A DNA stretch of 35,380 nt, from the NCBI GenBank assembly GCA_902581285.1, contig CACHNP010000018.1, forward strand, positions 1-35,380. The letters run 5' to 3'. The stretch comes from an uncultured Gammaproteobacteria bacterium (GTDB lineage Bacteria; Pseudomonadota; Gammaproteobacteria; Coxiellales; Coxiellaceae). The stretch's first letter is position 1; the number at the start of each line of letters is the position of its first letter. The notes beneath the pieces are model-generated. The model searched no databases. It was given only the letters and a program-made list of their open reading frames with translations, and was not told the DNA's origin. This document shows, one piece after another, positions 34,598-35,380 of this stretch. Made by a program: the position numbers and the translations under genes.

Positions 34598-35380
34598 TTA
34601 CACTGTTTCGGCTTGTTTTTTTGTTTTTGCTTTTTTCTTAGCCGTTTCGGGCTTTGTAGAAGACTCCTGAACCTCATCGCCTTTACCTAACAATTTAGCA
34701 CGAATTTGTGTTTCAATCTCTTCTGCCATAGCAACATTCTCTTTCAAAAAGTTTCGCACGTTATCCTTTCCTTGACCGATTCGATTTCCATTGTAGCTAT
34801 ACCAAGCACCGGCTTTATCCACGATACCCTGAGCAACGCCAATATCCAGTAGCTCACCTTGACGAGAAATTCCCTCACCATAAATGATATCAAACTGCAC
34901 TTGCTTAAATGGCGGTGCTACTTTGTTTTTCACTACCTTAACGCGAGTTTCATTACCCAATACCTCATCGCCTTTTTTTATGGCACCAATACGACGAATA
35001 TCCAAGCGAACCGAAGAGTAAAACTTTAATGCATTACCACCCGTTGTGGTTTCGGGGTTTCCAAACATCACCCCTATCTTCATCCGAATTTGGTTAATAA
35101 AAATCACCATGGTATTGGATTTTTTGATATTGCCCGTTAACTTTCGCAAGGCTTGTGACATCAAGCGCGCTTGCAAACCCATATGAGAATCACCCATATC
35201 GCCTTCAATTTCAGCTTTCGGCGTTAACGCAGCAACCGAATCGACAACGATCACATCAACCGCAGCAGAACGAACCAACATATCGGTAATTTCAAGCGCC
35301 TGTTCACCCGTGTCAGGCTGTGAAATCAATAGCTCCTCCACGTTAACACCCAACTTCTCAGCGTACTGCGGATCCAACGC
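34598..35380 (-). CDS. recA: Recombinase RecA (partial, N-terminus outside window)
   Basis: RecA drives homologous recombination and SOS induction. The 260 C-terminal residues are present: [43 protein letters not shown] (Walker B), [20 protein letters not shown] with loop 2 [17 protein letters not shown], and [17 protein letters not shown]. The N-terminal 85 or so residues with Walker A lie beyond the window's right edge. The C-tail is Lys-rich ([12 protein letters not shown]), unlike the acidic tail of E. coli RecA. Confidence 0.97.
   Translation of the reverse strand, partial: ALDPQYAEKLGVNVEELLISQPDTGEQALEITDMLVRSAAVDVIVVDSVAALTPKAEIEGDMGDSHMGLQARLMSQALRKLTGNIKKSNTMVIFINQIRMKIGVMFGNPETTTGGNALKFYSSVRLDIRRIGAIKKGDEVLGNETRVKVVKNKVAPPFKQVQFDIIYGEGISRQGELLDIGVAQGIVDKAGAWYSYNGNRIGQGKDNVRNFLKENVAMAEEIETQIRAKLLGKGDEVQESSTKPETAKKKAKTKKQAETV

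Noticed and set aside
1..35380. CRISPR array or complete insertion sequence
   Set aside because: No regularly spaced short repeats were seen, and the direct repeats at 19310-21377 are long gene-containing units. Only a doubtful transposase-like remnant was found.

Overview
The window reads as chromosome of an AT-rich gammaproteobacterium (roughly 35-40% G+C by eye). The right-hand third has the gammaproteobacterial order recA - recX - alaS - lysC - csrA, with tRNA-Ser(GCU) and tRNA-Arg(ACG) nearby. The left and middle parts are accessory: most of a type VI secretion system (T6SS), a chitinase, an AHL-type LuxR solo, and several families of small exported or membrane proteins that are duplicated and partly broken. 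I cannot name the species.

Layout. (1) 1-10182, plus strand: a tightly packed T6SS operon in imp-like order: tail of an unknown upstream gene, tssA, tssB, tssC, a second tssC-like gene (impD-like), tssE, tssF, tssG, tssH/clpV. It supplies sheath, baseplate wedge and sheath-recycling ATPase. Hcp, VgrG, TssJ/K/L/M are not in the window. (2) 10402-16232, minus strand: small proteins with Sec signal peptides, and a paralogous family of roughly 400-450 aa proteins with two membrane segments (two intact genes and one decayed copy). None has a recognisable domain. (3) 16527-18527: a GH18 chitinase without a Sec signal peptide. (4) 18791-21987: a LuxR-family regulator followed by an amplified array. 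A segment of about 400-500 bp (the 3' end of luxR, an intergenic hairpin and promoter, and the start of a TM2-domain membrane protein gene) is present three times, giving TM2 genes in intact, fused and broken states. (5) 22190-25319, minus: a YadG/YadH-like ABC exporter (ATPase gene broken by two homopolymer frameshifts) and a phosphate-symporter-type MFS carrier. (6) 25701-27098, plus: two tRNAs, a short GC-rich island, and a DDAH/amidinotransferase-family hydrolase. (7) 27238-35380, minus: csrA, a three-gene operon of exported small proteins, lysC, alaS, recX, a SAM methyltransferase and partial recA.

How it fits together. The T6SS genes are translationally coupled (ATGA overlaps or Shine-Dalgarno sites in the preceding gene). 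Two exported-protein genes at 11.1-13.3 kb share nearly the same promoter (-10 TATAAC, 16-bp spacer) and an ATGAGGAG leader. The exported-protein operon between lysC and csrA has the same leader and a similar -10 region, which suggests one co-regulated surface or secreted repertoire. Many accessory genes are interrupted (tssA 5' end, yadG twice, one exported gene at an A-run, one TM2 gene, a decayed two-TM paralogue), while recX, alaS, lysC, csrA and the core T6SS genes are open. This is either early pseudogenisation, as in host-associated lineages, or homopolymer sequencing error. The sequence alone cannot decide.
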